DNA of 64,000 bases. Source: Larix kaempferi. Its lineage: Eukaryota > Streptophyta > Pinopsida > Pinales > Pinaceae. The stretch covers positions 5,533,501-5,597,500 of the forward strand of contig BSBM01000597.1 of NCBI GenBank assembly GCA_027924585.1, read 5' to 3'. Shown here piece by piece: positions 35,738 to 46,358 of the stretch. The notes below the pieces were generated by a model, which was given only the letters and a program-made list of their open reading frames with translations, had not been told where the DNA came from and searched no databases. A program made the position numbers and the translations under genes. Positions within the stretch are counted from its first letter, which is position 1, and each line of letters begins with the position of its first letter.

Positions 35738-37394
35738 TATATAAAAGAGGGTAAAATGGAGAATTACCCATTGTAACTTGGTCCATTTCACACAAACAAG
35801 ATTTTTACCTTGGTTGGGAACAAAAATTCAACTGAAGACATTGGAAGATCCAAGGCACCATTTCAACCACCGTTTGAAGCAGGTAAGTCCTCTCATCCTC
35901 CTCTTTCTTTTCATTCATTAAGTTTTTGTTTTTATGCCAATTTGGGGATTTGAAATCACCTTAGGGCACCAAAATTTGTGCCCTAAAATTTTCGCACCCT
36001 CCCTATGTCGAGAGGCATGAAAATTCTCAGAATTTCGCACTGTGGGCAGTGTCAGGGGTGCTAAAATTATCAGTTGCCACGCTCCCTGCACTTCCCAGGG
36101 CACAAAAATACGCAGACTTAGAAAAAGAAAAGCTTGCCTCTCCCTCTTGGCACAAAAATTGGTTTTCATCTTCTGCCTGAAGCCTCCCTTGATGATTTGC
36201 AGGAGAAGATAGGGCTTTTCTAAATGATGATAACACACTATCTGCACTAAGAGAGTGTGGTCTACTGAATTTTTTCAAAACCAGATGCATTCGGAAACAA
36301 GGAAAGCTATTGAACCACATCATCCAAATGTGGGACGCTAGTATACAAGCTTTCCGCATCGGAGAGCACATCCTCGAGATAGAGCTTGAAGACATCTAAT
36401 TTTTTATCGGTCTCTCCAAGAGAGGGGAACGAGTCACTTTATCAGGGGACCGGGCTACTGAAGAGACCACAGATACCTACATTTCTCAGTATTGTAGGAT
36501 AGGAGCTCACAATAAAAGCGGGAAAGTGCTCATCGCAGATGTGTTAGATATTCCCTTGAAAACGATACTGTACAGTATTGCTCGAGTGGCGGGAAGTGTG
36601 GGGGGGTACCATGCAACCAAAGCTCATATGACTTACATCATGGAGTGCATGGAACCCGATTTGTTCAACTAGTGTGAAGGGGACTTGATTAATATCAAAA
36701 ATCAGGTGACTAAATGCAGTAATGGAAGTATCAACCAGTTTGGGTATGGGAGTATCCTGGTCACCTTCTTTTTGGATAGGGTTCCCCTACTGCGTTCTCA
36801 GATAGAGAGGCCTTTTCGTCCCGCATCCAAGCCACGGATGGGGAGATGGAGTGACAATGTTGGGCAGCTTGGTGGGCCACAAGTCCTAGCATTTGGTGAG
36901 GACTTCTTCTCATGGCTCGAGGATCAGATCATAATGATAGAGGACTATCCCTATGCTGGGGTAGACTTCTGTGGCGATATCGATCTATCTTTACCTGAGG
37001 ATAACGACTGGGATGAGTAAGGTATATGACCTTCAAACTTGTTTTTTAATTTTTTAAGTTTATGTCATTTTTTGTTTTGTTTTGATAATGCATAGAAAAT
37101 CTAATATATATGTATAATGTTGCAGATCGAGGGCCGGTGAGGCCAGCAGGATCCTCTCCACTGTGACGACAAGGGGCAGAGTACCAATCTGAGGAGGTTG
37201 AGGCAGGAGGGTTCTGCGATGTGGAGCGGAACCTAGAGGGACTAACCATGGGCATTCCTCCGATGAGGATGCCGGAGGTCCCATATCATCTCCAGAGGCA
37301 CACTATAGGTGTGCTAGAGCGGATTGGCAGGCTACTTTGTCGCGTTTCCAGGGAAGTGGTTTGCTATCATGAGCACTGTGCGCCTCGTGACTAG
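35738..37394 (+). pseudogene. Plant-mobile-domain-like gene, spliced, antisense to a Tat-like retrotransposon
   Basis: A TATA box (TATATAAAAG, 35738-35747) precedes an open segment that ends at a perfect donor (GCAG|GTAAGT, 35882/35883). The acceptor TTTGCAG ends at 36202; removing this 320 bp intron keeps frame (PFEAG|EDRAFLNDDN). Exon 2 reads ALRECGLLNFFKT, IIQMWDASIQAFRIGEHILE, GLSKRGERVTLSGDRA, FGYGSILVTFFLDRVPLLR and DYPYAGVDFCGDIDLSLPE, like the plant mobile domain proteins found in transposable elements and as MAIN-type genes. Two in-frame stops (36397-36399 and 36670-36672) break it. A further exon may lie at 37126-37394, after TGTTGCAG, but its frame fits only with one more lesion. 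No certain start ATG. In Tat-lineage elements an antisense ORF between pol and the 3' LTR is known, and this position fits. Confidence 0.6.
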
Positions 37395-37614
37395 TTTTAG
37401 GTAGTAGTTTGTTAGCGGCATTTATACGATATGTAGGCTACAGAGCCAATTTTTGTATGGTTTGTGATCCCAATTTTTTACTTTCGACACATTATATTAT
37501 TGTATGTGGAAAAAACACTTTTTACATGATATATACATATGGAGCTATCTATACTATTTACCTATGATGACTTGTATGTTACATTTTTACATGTGTTCTT
37601 TTATGATATATTGA
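37395..37614. other. Spacer between convergent genes
   Basis: AT-rich, with no coding signal. It would hold the 3' untranslated ends of the + strand gene and of the minus-strand RNase H. Confidence 0.4.
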
Positions 37615-38028
37615 TTATGTGTGGGCTAGATGCCAATCCAACATATAGTTATCTAAGGAATCAACCACCGTGTTGAATTCCCTTGGTACATGTTGATATA
37701 AAATGTAATCAAATGATCTTTCAAGGAGGCATACCCTTATGTATAAAAGAAGTAGTGTAGGATCACAGATGGTGTAGACGCGATTTAGTTGAGATACCAC
37801 AAGCTGAGAGTCCATGTAGACTATAAAGGAATGGAATCCAAGAGAATAAACTTCAGTTAGAAGTCCAATGACTGCATGATACTCCACAATGTTATTAGTT
37901 CCGAGGCCCAAGCAAATGCCACCCGAAGATATCAACCCACCGACGGGGGAATACAATACCCATGCTGCAGAAGCAAGGTTCTGAGTATGTCGACTAGCAC
38001 CATCCGTGAATCCAAAGTATGCTGACAT
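37615..38028 (-). CDS. RNase H domain protein of a Tat-like Ty3/gypsy element
   Basis: This 137-residue minus-strand frame has no stops. It reads FTDGASRH, ISSGGICLGLGTNNIVEYHA, YMDSQLVVSQLN and VPREFNTVVDSLDNY. The four acidic residues expected for RNase H catalysis (Asp9, Glu49, Asp73, Asp123) are all present. This type, degrading RNA in RNA-DNA hybrids during reverse transcription, is the second, archaeal-like RNase H of plant Tat elements. It lies downstream of integrase (38155-38497), after a possible 3' splice site (TATGTGTAG just before the ATG). The neighbours are broken while this frame is clean. It is probably a relic exon of a dead element that has escaped mutation by chance. Confidence 0.72.
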   Translation of the reverse strand: MSAYFGFTDGASRHTQNLASAAWVLYSPVGGLISSGGICLGLGTNNIVEYHAVIGLLTEVYSLGFHSFIVYMDSQLVVSQLNRVYTICDPTLLLLYIRVCLLERSFDYILYQHVPREFNTVVDSLDNYMLDWHLAHT

Positions 38029-38154
38029 CTACACATAAAAGCACAAGTCGAGATAAATGATTGTGCATGAGATAGAGCCCTAACACGCAAAAAATGAAGC
38101 AAAATCACACTAAATACATTATATACAAAGTGTTTCGCACAGGATGAAGCTATG

Positions 38155-38497
38155 TATAAAATCTCTTAAGGTAAATCCCGTTGCCGGGCTCTCCCAAATA
38201 TATACCATCACAGTCCACGAGCTCGTAAGCTCCCTTCTCTAACACATGTTTAACAACGTAGGGACTGTACCACATGTATTCTAATTTGTCTTTACCTAGC
38301 TTATCGCGCATTTGGTCATAGGTTAGGAGTAAGTCACCTTCGTTGAAGACCCGAGGTTGGATAGATTTATCATATTGATCCTTGACACGCTTTTTATGGG
38401 CCTCATTGGCAAGTGCAGCGTCTCAACGAGTTTAATCTAACTTGGCTAGGTATAGAAACCGTTCTTCCTCATTGGTTGTGTTGGGTAAGAGTTCTAC
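38155..38497 (-). pseudogene. Integrase C-terminal region of the Tat-like element
   Basis: The minus strand reads NEEERFLYLAKLD, then stops, then ALANEAHKKRVKDQYDKSIQ, PRVFNEGDLLLTYDQMRDKL, MWYSPYVVKHVLEKGAYELV and LGEPGNGIYLKRFY. This is the DNA-binding C-terminus of gypsy integrase (GPY/F-like segment around WYSPYVV and GAYELV). Two stop codons lie just before DAALANEA, and the rest of pol is missing: at 38498 unrelated LTR sequence begins. Together with the RNase H it is the 3' end of a minus-strand pol. Confidence 0.8.
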
Positions 38498-39363
38498 AAC
38501 TGCTACCAAATGATATTTGAACCCTCCTCCATGAACTTGAACCAGATACAAAACATGGATATGAACTCATACACTTGAATTTCTAACAATAAATCAAATC
38601 GATTCCTCCTCTCATGCTATCTAGAGTGGGATCTTTCACCACTGAAACTAGTTGCAGGTGCAAGGGGAACATATCCCAAGCAATGAAGGCACTGTGACTC
38701 TCCAAATCAAATGAAAAATGACCAAAATATCTCCCCTGGGGTGGTTGCATTCATTTTATAGAATTATTGAGGCCCTTTCCCCCCTATTCTCAAAATTTCT
38801 CCCAATAATAATAATAAAATATGAATTAGTGGAATAAGAGAACAATCATTCATGACACTTTAATCCTCTTCTTCTTCTTCTTCTTTCCACATGAGACCTC
38901 AGACAACCTTGGAAATTTGAATAAGGAGGATTTAAAACGACCTATTGGGCCCAATCCAACTCAGGCACCCTCCTTATCTATTTTGAGGACTTGTCATTCA
39001 GTCATAAGTGTCATATATGTTGTCATAGGTGTCATCGATGTTGTCATAACTATCATAAAGGTTGTCATAGATTATTTAGGAGTTACACTCCACTAGTATG
39101 CCATGTTTACCTATTTTTAGCTTGGGGCTGATTCATGAGATTCCTTCCAGGTGATACTTCGCCCACCAGTGTGCCCCACTTGGTCTATTTTTAACCCGGG
39201 AGGCTACAATTCAAAAGATGCCTTCATAATTGGATTTCTTCCACCTTGGATGGGAGTTACTCTACACGTGGAGCCTAGTCTCCATCCTATGCACCCTCCT
39301 AGGATGATTAGACTATTTCCACCTCATTAATGAATATTCGGTCCTTATTATTACCAAATTGAG
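38498..39363 (-). repeat. Truncated LTR of family Y (copy 1)
   Basis: It is collinear with 45500-46358. On the minus strand TCTATAAAATG near 38755 is a good TATA box, as expected for an LTR read leftward. The part equivalent to 44827-45499 is missing; integrase debris abuts instead. There is a CTTCTTCTTCTTCTTC run near 38868-38885. Confidence 0.55.
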
Positions 39364-39379
39364 ACCCGATGGTTACAGT

Positions 39380-40225
39380 ATATTAATGTGCATAGTGACT
39401 ATATGCCAAATAATTATGTGGATAATTTATTACCACTAAAACCCATGGGAATTAGATGTGTTAGTGGAATGACCATGATGGAACTATGGAGGGGAAATTA
39501 CAGTGACTCACAAGATGAGTTGTTTGGTTGGATTACTCCCTTCTCCAGCAATTATTGTAATTTCTTCTTCACTTCTTCAGCTTATAGAACAAACGATCTG
39601 TACATTCTCATGTTCATCAATGGATAATATGGTAGTTTTTGTATCTCATGCTCCAATTCCCTCCTAGGAGGTGCCATTTAGGCTCTTGAAACACTTCTCT
39701 ATATGCCTATAAAATTTTCTCTAACTGGTTTTTATGCTCTTTGGTACATCCCTCCAAATATGCATTTACTTTTACAGATTCACCTTCTTGATAATTATGT
39801 CTTAAGAAAAGCAACACAAACTTTATACTTGAATTGGTCATCTTTTTCACTTGGTTGGAACTTACTCGTGAGATCTTTGATTTACCTTTTTGTGTGTTGA
39901 TGGTGAAATATTTACCATCCTTTATCAAGTGGTATTGTTTTTATCTCCTCGTGAAGATTGCATCTCTCTGATATATGTAGGGGATTCCAAACACTACACC
40001 ATAAACATCAAGGGGTACTACATCTACCTCCACTTCATCAATATAATTTGCACTTATGGAAAACGTAATCTTGCATTGTTTTGTAACCCTAAGTTATGTA
40101 TCTTTATTTACCCATCCCAATGGATATGGGATATGGTGATCATGTACTCCCAACCCAATATTACTTACAAGATCTCATGCTATGAGATTGGCTTATTAAC
40201 CGGAATCGAATAGAGCGTCAACCTT
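39380..40225 (-). pseudogene. Ty3/gypsy protease and RT N-terminus (decayed)
   Basis: The minus strand encodes the aspartic protease site VDALFDSG (near 40199-40222, DSG kept but followed by two stops), then ANLI, PYPLGWVNKDT, VTKQCKITF, VPLDVYGVVFGIPYIYQRDA and KDGKYFTINT. After AYREVFQEPK a frameshift leads to PPRRELEHEIQ and to LEKGVIQPN, the RT entry segment. Stops are frequent. Beyond about 39480 the RT is lost, joined to LTR-type sequence. The same join occurs in the second copy (46359-47220), so it predates the duplication. Confidence 0.8.
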
Positions 40226-40237
40226 TGCCTTTTTTAT

Positions 40238-41480
40238 CTAGATCTTTATATGGAAGATTTTTGTGATATCCTTCTCCTCCTTGTGATGAAGGCTACTGAG
40301 ATTCATCTCCTTCTGCACTAAAGTGCAGAAAATCTTCTCATCCACATCTGAGATGCTTTCTACCTCTTTCCTTGAATCCATAGATAGAAGGTTCTTCTTC
40401 TTATCATCCTTCTTGCAGTTCTTGGGGTTCATCTCTGGATGTAGCTTCGAACACTTGTCTTCAGTGTAACCGACAATGTTACCGATGGTTATAGTGGTTT
40501 TTCGGATCCTTGTATTGATGTGTTGTGGTTGTACTCTTATTATATTTTCCCTTCCATTTCTTCTTCCCCTCCTTTGAAGTGTCTTGGTTCTCTTTCTGTT
40601 TAGAACCACTTGCATATATTTTCTTATGGCCTATGTTTTCCAAGTATTGTGCTTGCACACATCAATTGTCTTGGGCTTGAAGAGAATCACTTGCTTCCGT
40701 AAATGATTGTGTAGACCCCTCAAATACTTCAGGAGTACATATGTATTCATGGGTGAGATAACCAACATAATAGCCATCTTCATGAATTCATTGGTGTACT
40801 CTTGCACACTCTACCCTTGCCTTTTCTTGATGTAATGCGAATTGATTATTTCATTGGTCCCCTACATACTCGATAGAGTAAGACTAATACTTAATGAGGG
40901 TTTTTTAATCCTTCCACTTAGTTACTAGTGAATGACCCTCCATCTTAAGTGCCTCCATGTGGATTTCCCACCAGGCCAATGCATGGTCTTCTAATTCATT
41001 TGAGCAAATGAATTTTTTTTCGTCATCTATCTTATGGTACTAAAATAGGCCTCATGTTTTGCAACCAATGATTCAACTTTAAAGCATCGATCTTGCCTTG
41101 GTATGGATTTACATCAATTTTTTCTTCCATATTGAATAAAGACTAGGAAGCAATACTAGTACTGGAACTCAACTACTCTTTCTCGATCTCTTTACTCGAC
41201 TTATTTTATGGGTCACCTTTGTTTTTTGACTTCCCCTCTGACTCGATCTCTCAGTTAGAGCTTCCAAAATCATCAAAAGGTCCAAACTTGCTCTCTAGAA
41301 CCACCATGAGGATTGACATGTTGCATGAGATATTGTTGACTTGTATTTCCATATTTCTAAATCATCACTCATAATCGCCTATCGCTTCGTCACCAAATTC
41401 ATTTTCCATGGCTAGAGTTTGAAGAATTTTTCTTTATTCCACCATTAGATCATGCATTTTTCCACAAAACCCCAAAGAAA
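40238..41480 (-). pseudogene. Ty3/gypsy gag (decayed, near full length)
   Basis: The minus strand begins near 41410 and shows MEEKIDVNPYQGKIDALKLN and HWLQ, then NEFMKMAIMLVISPMNT, LLKYLRGLHNHLRKQVILF and KPKTIDV, then the knuckle region TEDKCSKLHPEMNPKNCKKD with upstream Cys residues lost. This is the capsid and nucleocapsid part of a plant gypsy gag. Stop codons and frameshifts are scattered; the longest clean frame is the C-terminal 125 codons (40615-40238). It is followed by protease in the next segment and preceded by a primer site at 41483. Confidence 0.85.
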
Positions 41481-41482
41481 AC

Positions 41483-41495
41483 CTCTATGATACCA
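41483..41495 (-). promoter_or_regulatory. Primer-binding site of the gypsy X element
   Basis: The minus strand reads TGGTATCATAGAG, two changes from the Met-tRNA site, placed about 70 bases before the gag region and next to the TGATTCG LTR edge at 41499. Confidence 0.65.
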
Positions 41496-41498
41496 ATA

Positions 41499-42878
41499 TG
41501 ATTCGTAAATTGTCATGGATATTCCACTGGAATAGTTCGTTATAACAAATCTTACAACTTAGTTTTTTTATTAACTTGTTTCCATAAAATGCTAAATAAC
41601 TGGAACTGTAAAAAAAATAACTAGAGTAAAGAAATACACAATCAACACAAATAACACAAGGTATACCTTGGTAAAACCCACTATGGGGGAGAACCCAACT
41701 AGAAATGAGGACTTTGTTTGAGCTGATTATTGGACCGTTAGAAATGTCTCATAGTGCAATCATGTCAAGACAAATCACACAACCGATGAATTTTTGGCCC
41801 CAAAAAAGTATCATTTAGACCCTCAAATGGGCCTTGAAAGGTTCTAGACCCCAAATATTCAAGTGAGACTCGCCCCTGAAATGGGCCATACAAGCCAATC
41901 CACCCAATTTTTCAACCCGTAAAGCACCAAAATAGATGACAAATTATATATTGATCCATTTCAGATCACACTGGGAATATGATAAATTTTCAAATCATCT
42001 GAAAAGTAGAGTTTTATTAATTGCATTCCTAGAAGACATATGTTTTGAAAATGAAGGCATTCAAGTTCCTACCACTCGTATCCCCAATCAAAACACCAAA
42101 ATAAGGGTTGAATCTTTAACTATGTTGTAGTCAAACAAAGGAAATTGGTCCTCAAGTTGTTTACCCTCATAGAGTAAACATTGATGAGTCACAAAAATCC
42201 CTTGTGATAGCTCCAATTTCTACTTGACATCAATCACAAAAGTAATGGAAGTCGCCCACAATAGTATGGTAAAACTAAGGATAGACCACCATAATTTGGA
42301 ATCCATCTAGTAGATCAAGTATTTCTACAAACACGTGTCTTGCAAAGATTGCATTGTACACTTGTCATGCAACTCTTTCATCAAACACTTCGTGCGCATC
42401 CTTATGACGAGGGAAAATAGAGAACTCACACTAAGAAAAATACCAATACATTTCAACAAATACAGTTGGCATTCCATCAACAAAGAAATCTCATGACCAT
42501 GTGTCACTCTAAACTACTCTCTGAAATCTCATATCCTATTGATCATTTAAGCAAGCAATGTTGAACATTGTCCACCCATAAGTCTTGGAAAAGGACTTCA
42601 ATTTATTGTTCCATCTCAACAATAAAAACTCATCTTGCATTATCCAACTCCCATTCATGACTCTAACAGATGACCTCACAAATTCACAAAATTTTCATCA
42701 ACCTCTTCCATTTCTAACTTCTTGCTTTGTATTTATTTTCCCCTTGTAAATTATTTCCATCCTCCACATTATCTTTAAATCCTTTTGAATTTTTCTCTAA
42801 ATCCGGTAGCTTGTCTTTATCATTAATGTATGCCTTGCCTTTGTTTACAATGAATGGGTGGAATTTACAAAGAAATTG
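41499..42878 (-). repeat. 5' LTR of the gypsy X element (outer end approximate)
   Basis: It begins at the primer-site side with TGATTCGTAAATTG. CCTTGGTAAAACCCACTATGG near 41666 resembles the R/U5 region of plant LTRs. The right limit is taken from the end of similarity with 47728-47787. I see no coding in it. Confidence 0.45.
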
Positions 42879-44120
42879 CCCCAATATTTTCTCATAATGG
42901 CGATATGTATCAACATCTCTATGTAAATATCAAATCTATAATATTTTTATTTATGTGTAAATATGGCACCTCTCTTTTAGTTCTCTACAACAATTTTTAT
43001 ATTATGTGTATATAATAGCATAGATCCATGTTAAACCCAAATCTAACAAGCACCAAGAGGGATCAAATTTTTTGAAGTGTAATTTTTTTTTTCTTGATGT
43101 GTAAATTATTTAAAATAAAAAAAATTACCTCTAAGAATTTTGGCCTCGCGTTGCTTGATAGATCTTGTATTTGCCAACATCTCCTCCATACTCAACTATA
43201 GAGTACCTCACTACTCTTAGTTCAACACACACACACACACACACATTACATTTATGGCAAATACAAAAAGTCAATGTTTCTATGGATGTGGAACTCAATT
43301 TAATTTTTAACAATTGAGTTAATTCAAAATTGGGCAAAACCCTCAACTATCTATTATTTCACCATGCACTTAACTTGAAAATTGAATCATGTTGATCTCT
43401 AAAATTGTAATCATGCCTCAAATTTATGCTAGATTTCTATTAGGCTTATTAACTAAAGATAACATGTTTCTTACAAGATGACTCATGAGCATAATTTTAA
43501 AGTCTTTCGAGGCTAATCTGAATGGGAGGTCTGCTGCAGGGATATTCAACTAGACTAATCTCAAATTGGCTAATCAGCAACATATGGTATCCTAAGCTTT
43601 ATCCACTTGAAATTAATTGGGTGTAACTCATTGATTATGAGGAAGTTGTTACCCTTCTCATAAGGATTCAAATCTCACTTTGCAACATATTCATTATTGA
43701 CATCGGTGGGCTTCGAAACATTTTGGCCTCTACTGAGTCGCAAGTTACTAATATATTTGGCTTGCCGGAAGTTGGATATAACCTTGAGAAGTTGCTAAAT
43801 TCCCATGATTAAAATATATATATATATATATATATTCATTGTTGACCATACACTTGTTGATGAATTATATATGGCATATCAATAAGTTCTTTGACACTGT
43901 CAAAATCTCATCCACAAAGTTTTGTCCTCTCACGTTTATGTCAACCTGTACTCATTCAATGTTGCCTTCCGAAAGAAACGGTTCGTCAACCTCTACTTTA
44001 CGACTCATTCAATGTCGCCTTCCGACAGAAACGGGGGAGGACCCGGACAAAAAATACTCCCCGGTCAAGGCGGACCTTAAGCTTTTACGATTGCATGAAA
44101 TCGTCACCAAAGTGGTGTAA
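42879..44120. other. Unassigned sequence with microsatellites
   Basis: No gene recognised. It holds a hairpin repeat (43052-43145), a (CA)n run (about 43225-43245), a (TA)n run (about 43814-43836) and an imperfect 55 bp tandem duplication (43950-44035, TCATTCAATGT and GCCTTCCGA words). The section 43940-44100 is unusually GC-rich for the neighbourhood. Confidence 0.5.
43052..43145. repeat. Short TIR hairpin element (MITE-like), copy 2
   Basis: GGGATCAAATTTTTTGAAGTG followed by a T-run, then TTCTTGATGTGTAAAT, then AAAAAAAATTACCTCTAAG. Same layout and core as 8949-9040. The right arm is decayed. Confidence 0.4.
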
Positions 44121-44813
44121 TTATATGAATTTCATGGTTTCGTCATTGTCCACGACCATTTATATCATCAATCATAATTTCCGTTATGTCGTTGTACTTC
44201 TCTTCGTACGTTTGCAGGAAGGGGAAGGGAGAGATTCGCAGAAATGTGATAACCTCTGCCGGGGAATTACGAGAGTGAGGGAATTAGGTTGGAGAGTGAG
44301 GGAACGCGTTTCATGAAACGATCGAGATAGGAGACCAGACTTCTCGCCCGTCGGCTCAGGATAGGAGGAACAAATAGGTCAAAAGCTAACCGAACTTCTC
44401 GCCCGTCGGCGAGCCCATAGAATTGAGTAAGAAAACCAAAAGAAACCGTAGTATTTTCCACTATGTATTTTTAATATGGTCGTGGGGGCAAAATTTAGAA
44501 TCCCCACAATTCGTCATGTCCCCTCGTTGGTGGGTTGATGGGTGGGGACGTGACATGGCCAATCTATCTAAGGTTTCTAGAAGACGTTTCATGAATAAAT
44601 TTTCCTTCTCCTCAATAGTAACCTTTCTAGAAACTTTATCCATACTTCCCTCTACCCTTGATTTTTTTTTATTACACCTTCAGTGGAACCTATTTCCTCT
44701 TCAAAGTAAATATTTTCTCTCCTCTTATGGCTTAAAGGAGGAATATTTTGTAGACTTTGTAGACTTAGGTGAATCATTTATCAAATTCATATCCCACATC
44801 TATCGAGGAACAT
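44121..44813 (-). pseudogene. Leader and gag N-terminal debris of the family Y element
   Basis: From the primer site at 44814 leftward on the minus strand, an open piece (44643-44461) reads KVSRKVTIEEKENLFMKRLL and ETLDRLAMSRPHPSTHQR, a charged segment placed where gag should start. A second piece follows (44461-44267). No later gag motifs are found before unassigned sequence begins. ACTTCTCGCCCGTCGGC occurs twice (44339 and 44394). Confidence 0.4.
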
Positions 44814-44825
44814 GCTTTGATACCA
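44814..44825 (-). promoter_or_regulatory. Primer-binding site of the family Y element
   Basis: The minus strand reads TGGTATCAAAGC one base from the LTR end (GGGGATATTACA). It has one mismatch to the canonical site, identical to site B at 19465. Confidence 0.82.
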
Positions 44826-44826
44826 C

Positions 44827-46358
44827 TGTAATATCCCCAATTAAAAATAAGAGATATTAAGGTAGAATGGAGGACAGAGAAAAACTAATTCAAAAATTGC
44901 AGCAAAAAAAACACCTTAATTCAAGCTTTTCCAAACACAGTCAACCCTACTCAAATTAGACTGCAAAAGCTCTAGATGGTCCCTAATACTCCCAAATCAC
45001 CCCAAAATAACCATTAACAGGCGCCAAACATCTTTTATGATAGTTATTAACGCAAGTACTTTCATATTGTAAAGCCAATGATGTTGATTTACATATGAAG
45101 AAATTAGTGATTATACATTGGACACATAACATGGAAAACATTGAGTATTCTCTTTTTTGAAAGGACAATAACAGATATTACATATATATATATATGCATA
45201 AAATAGCTTCAAACTGAGAGAAGTATGTTACAAAGAGGGGAAGAATGGTTGTCCAAAACCAAGTAGTGTAAGGAAGAGGAATGTTGCTCCAAATGAGAAA
45301 ATATGCTTCACTGTTGTGCCCTCCATCAACAAGATTTAAACTCCAACTCTCATATTTTCCTCAAATCCTCCTCCATCAAATAAATAAGAAATAAATCCAT
45401 GGGAACCACCTCCTTTATATCTGCACATTCATTGGTGTGCCCTCCTCAACCATAGATCTCCACACACACAAAATTCTATCGGAAAACACCAACAAAAATA
45501 ACTGCTACCAAATGATATTCGAACCCTCCTCCATGAACTTGAACCAGCTAGAAAACATGGATATGAACTCATGCACTTGAATATCTAATGAGAAATCAAA
45601 TCGATTTCTCCTCTCATGCTAGCTAGGGTGGGATCTTTCACCACCGAAACTAGTTGCAAGTGAAAGGGGCACATCTCTCAAGCAATGAAGGCACTATGAC
45701 TCTCCAACTCAAATGACAAATGACCAAAAGATCTCCCCCATGGTACTTGCATCCATTTTATAGAATTATTGAGGCCCTTTCCCCCCTATTCTCAAAATTT
45801 CTCCCAATAATAATAATAAAATATGAATTAGTGGAATAAGAGAACAATCATTCATGACACTTTAATCCTCTTCTAATGTTTTTTTGTCCACATGAGACCT
45901 TAGCAAACCTTGGGAATTTTAATAAGGAGGGATTTAAAACCACCTATTGGGCCCACTCCAACTCAAGCACCCTCCTTATCTATTTTTAGGACTTGTCATT
46001 CAATCATACGTGTCATAGGTGTTATAGATGTTGTTATAACTATCATAAAGGTTGTCATAGATTCTTTAGGAGTAACACTCCATTAGTGCACCCTCTTTTC
46101 CTATTTTTAGCTTGGGGCTGATTCATGATATTCCTTGGGTTTTACTTCTCCCTCTAGTGTGCCCCACTTGGTATATTTTTAGCTCAGGAGGTTACAATTC
46201 AAAAGATGCCTTCATAATTGGATTCCTTCCACCTTGGATGGGAGTTACTATGCATGTGGAGCCTAGTCAGCATCCTATGTGCCCTCCTAGGATGATTAGA
46301 ATATTTCCACCTCATTAATGAATATTTGGTCCTTATTATTACCAAATTGAGGCCCACA
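44827..46358 (-). repeat. LTR of family Y (about 1.5 kb)
   Basis: The right-reading edge TGTAATATCCCC at 44827 adjoins a primer site. The other edge is taken at GGCCCACA (46358), followed by TCACCCCTTT, whose complement AAAGGGGTGA would be a polypurine tract. Internal sequence from 45500 on matches 38498-39363, including a TATA box (TCTATAAAATG on minus, near 45765). It is flanked on both sides by internal-type sequence, so it may be shared by two element copies. Confidence 0.6.

Larger units (their letters stand above)
24377..35940 (+). repeat. Large direct duplication, copy 1 (11.6 kb)
   Basis: This block is collinear with 47789-59562, about 95% or more identical by eye with small indels. 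Shared landmarks include the copia LTR, the gypsy LTR, the G/C foldback, the 54 bp repeats and the TATAAAAGAGGG segment. It contains several different nested elements, so it is not itself an LTR; a segmental duplication, or a false duplication in assembly, fits better. The left edge is at CCGTCATTTTATACC and the right edge at TATGCCAA. Confidence 0.88.
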
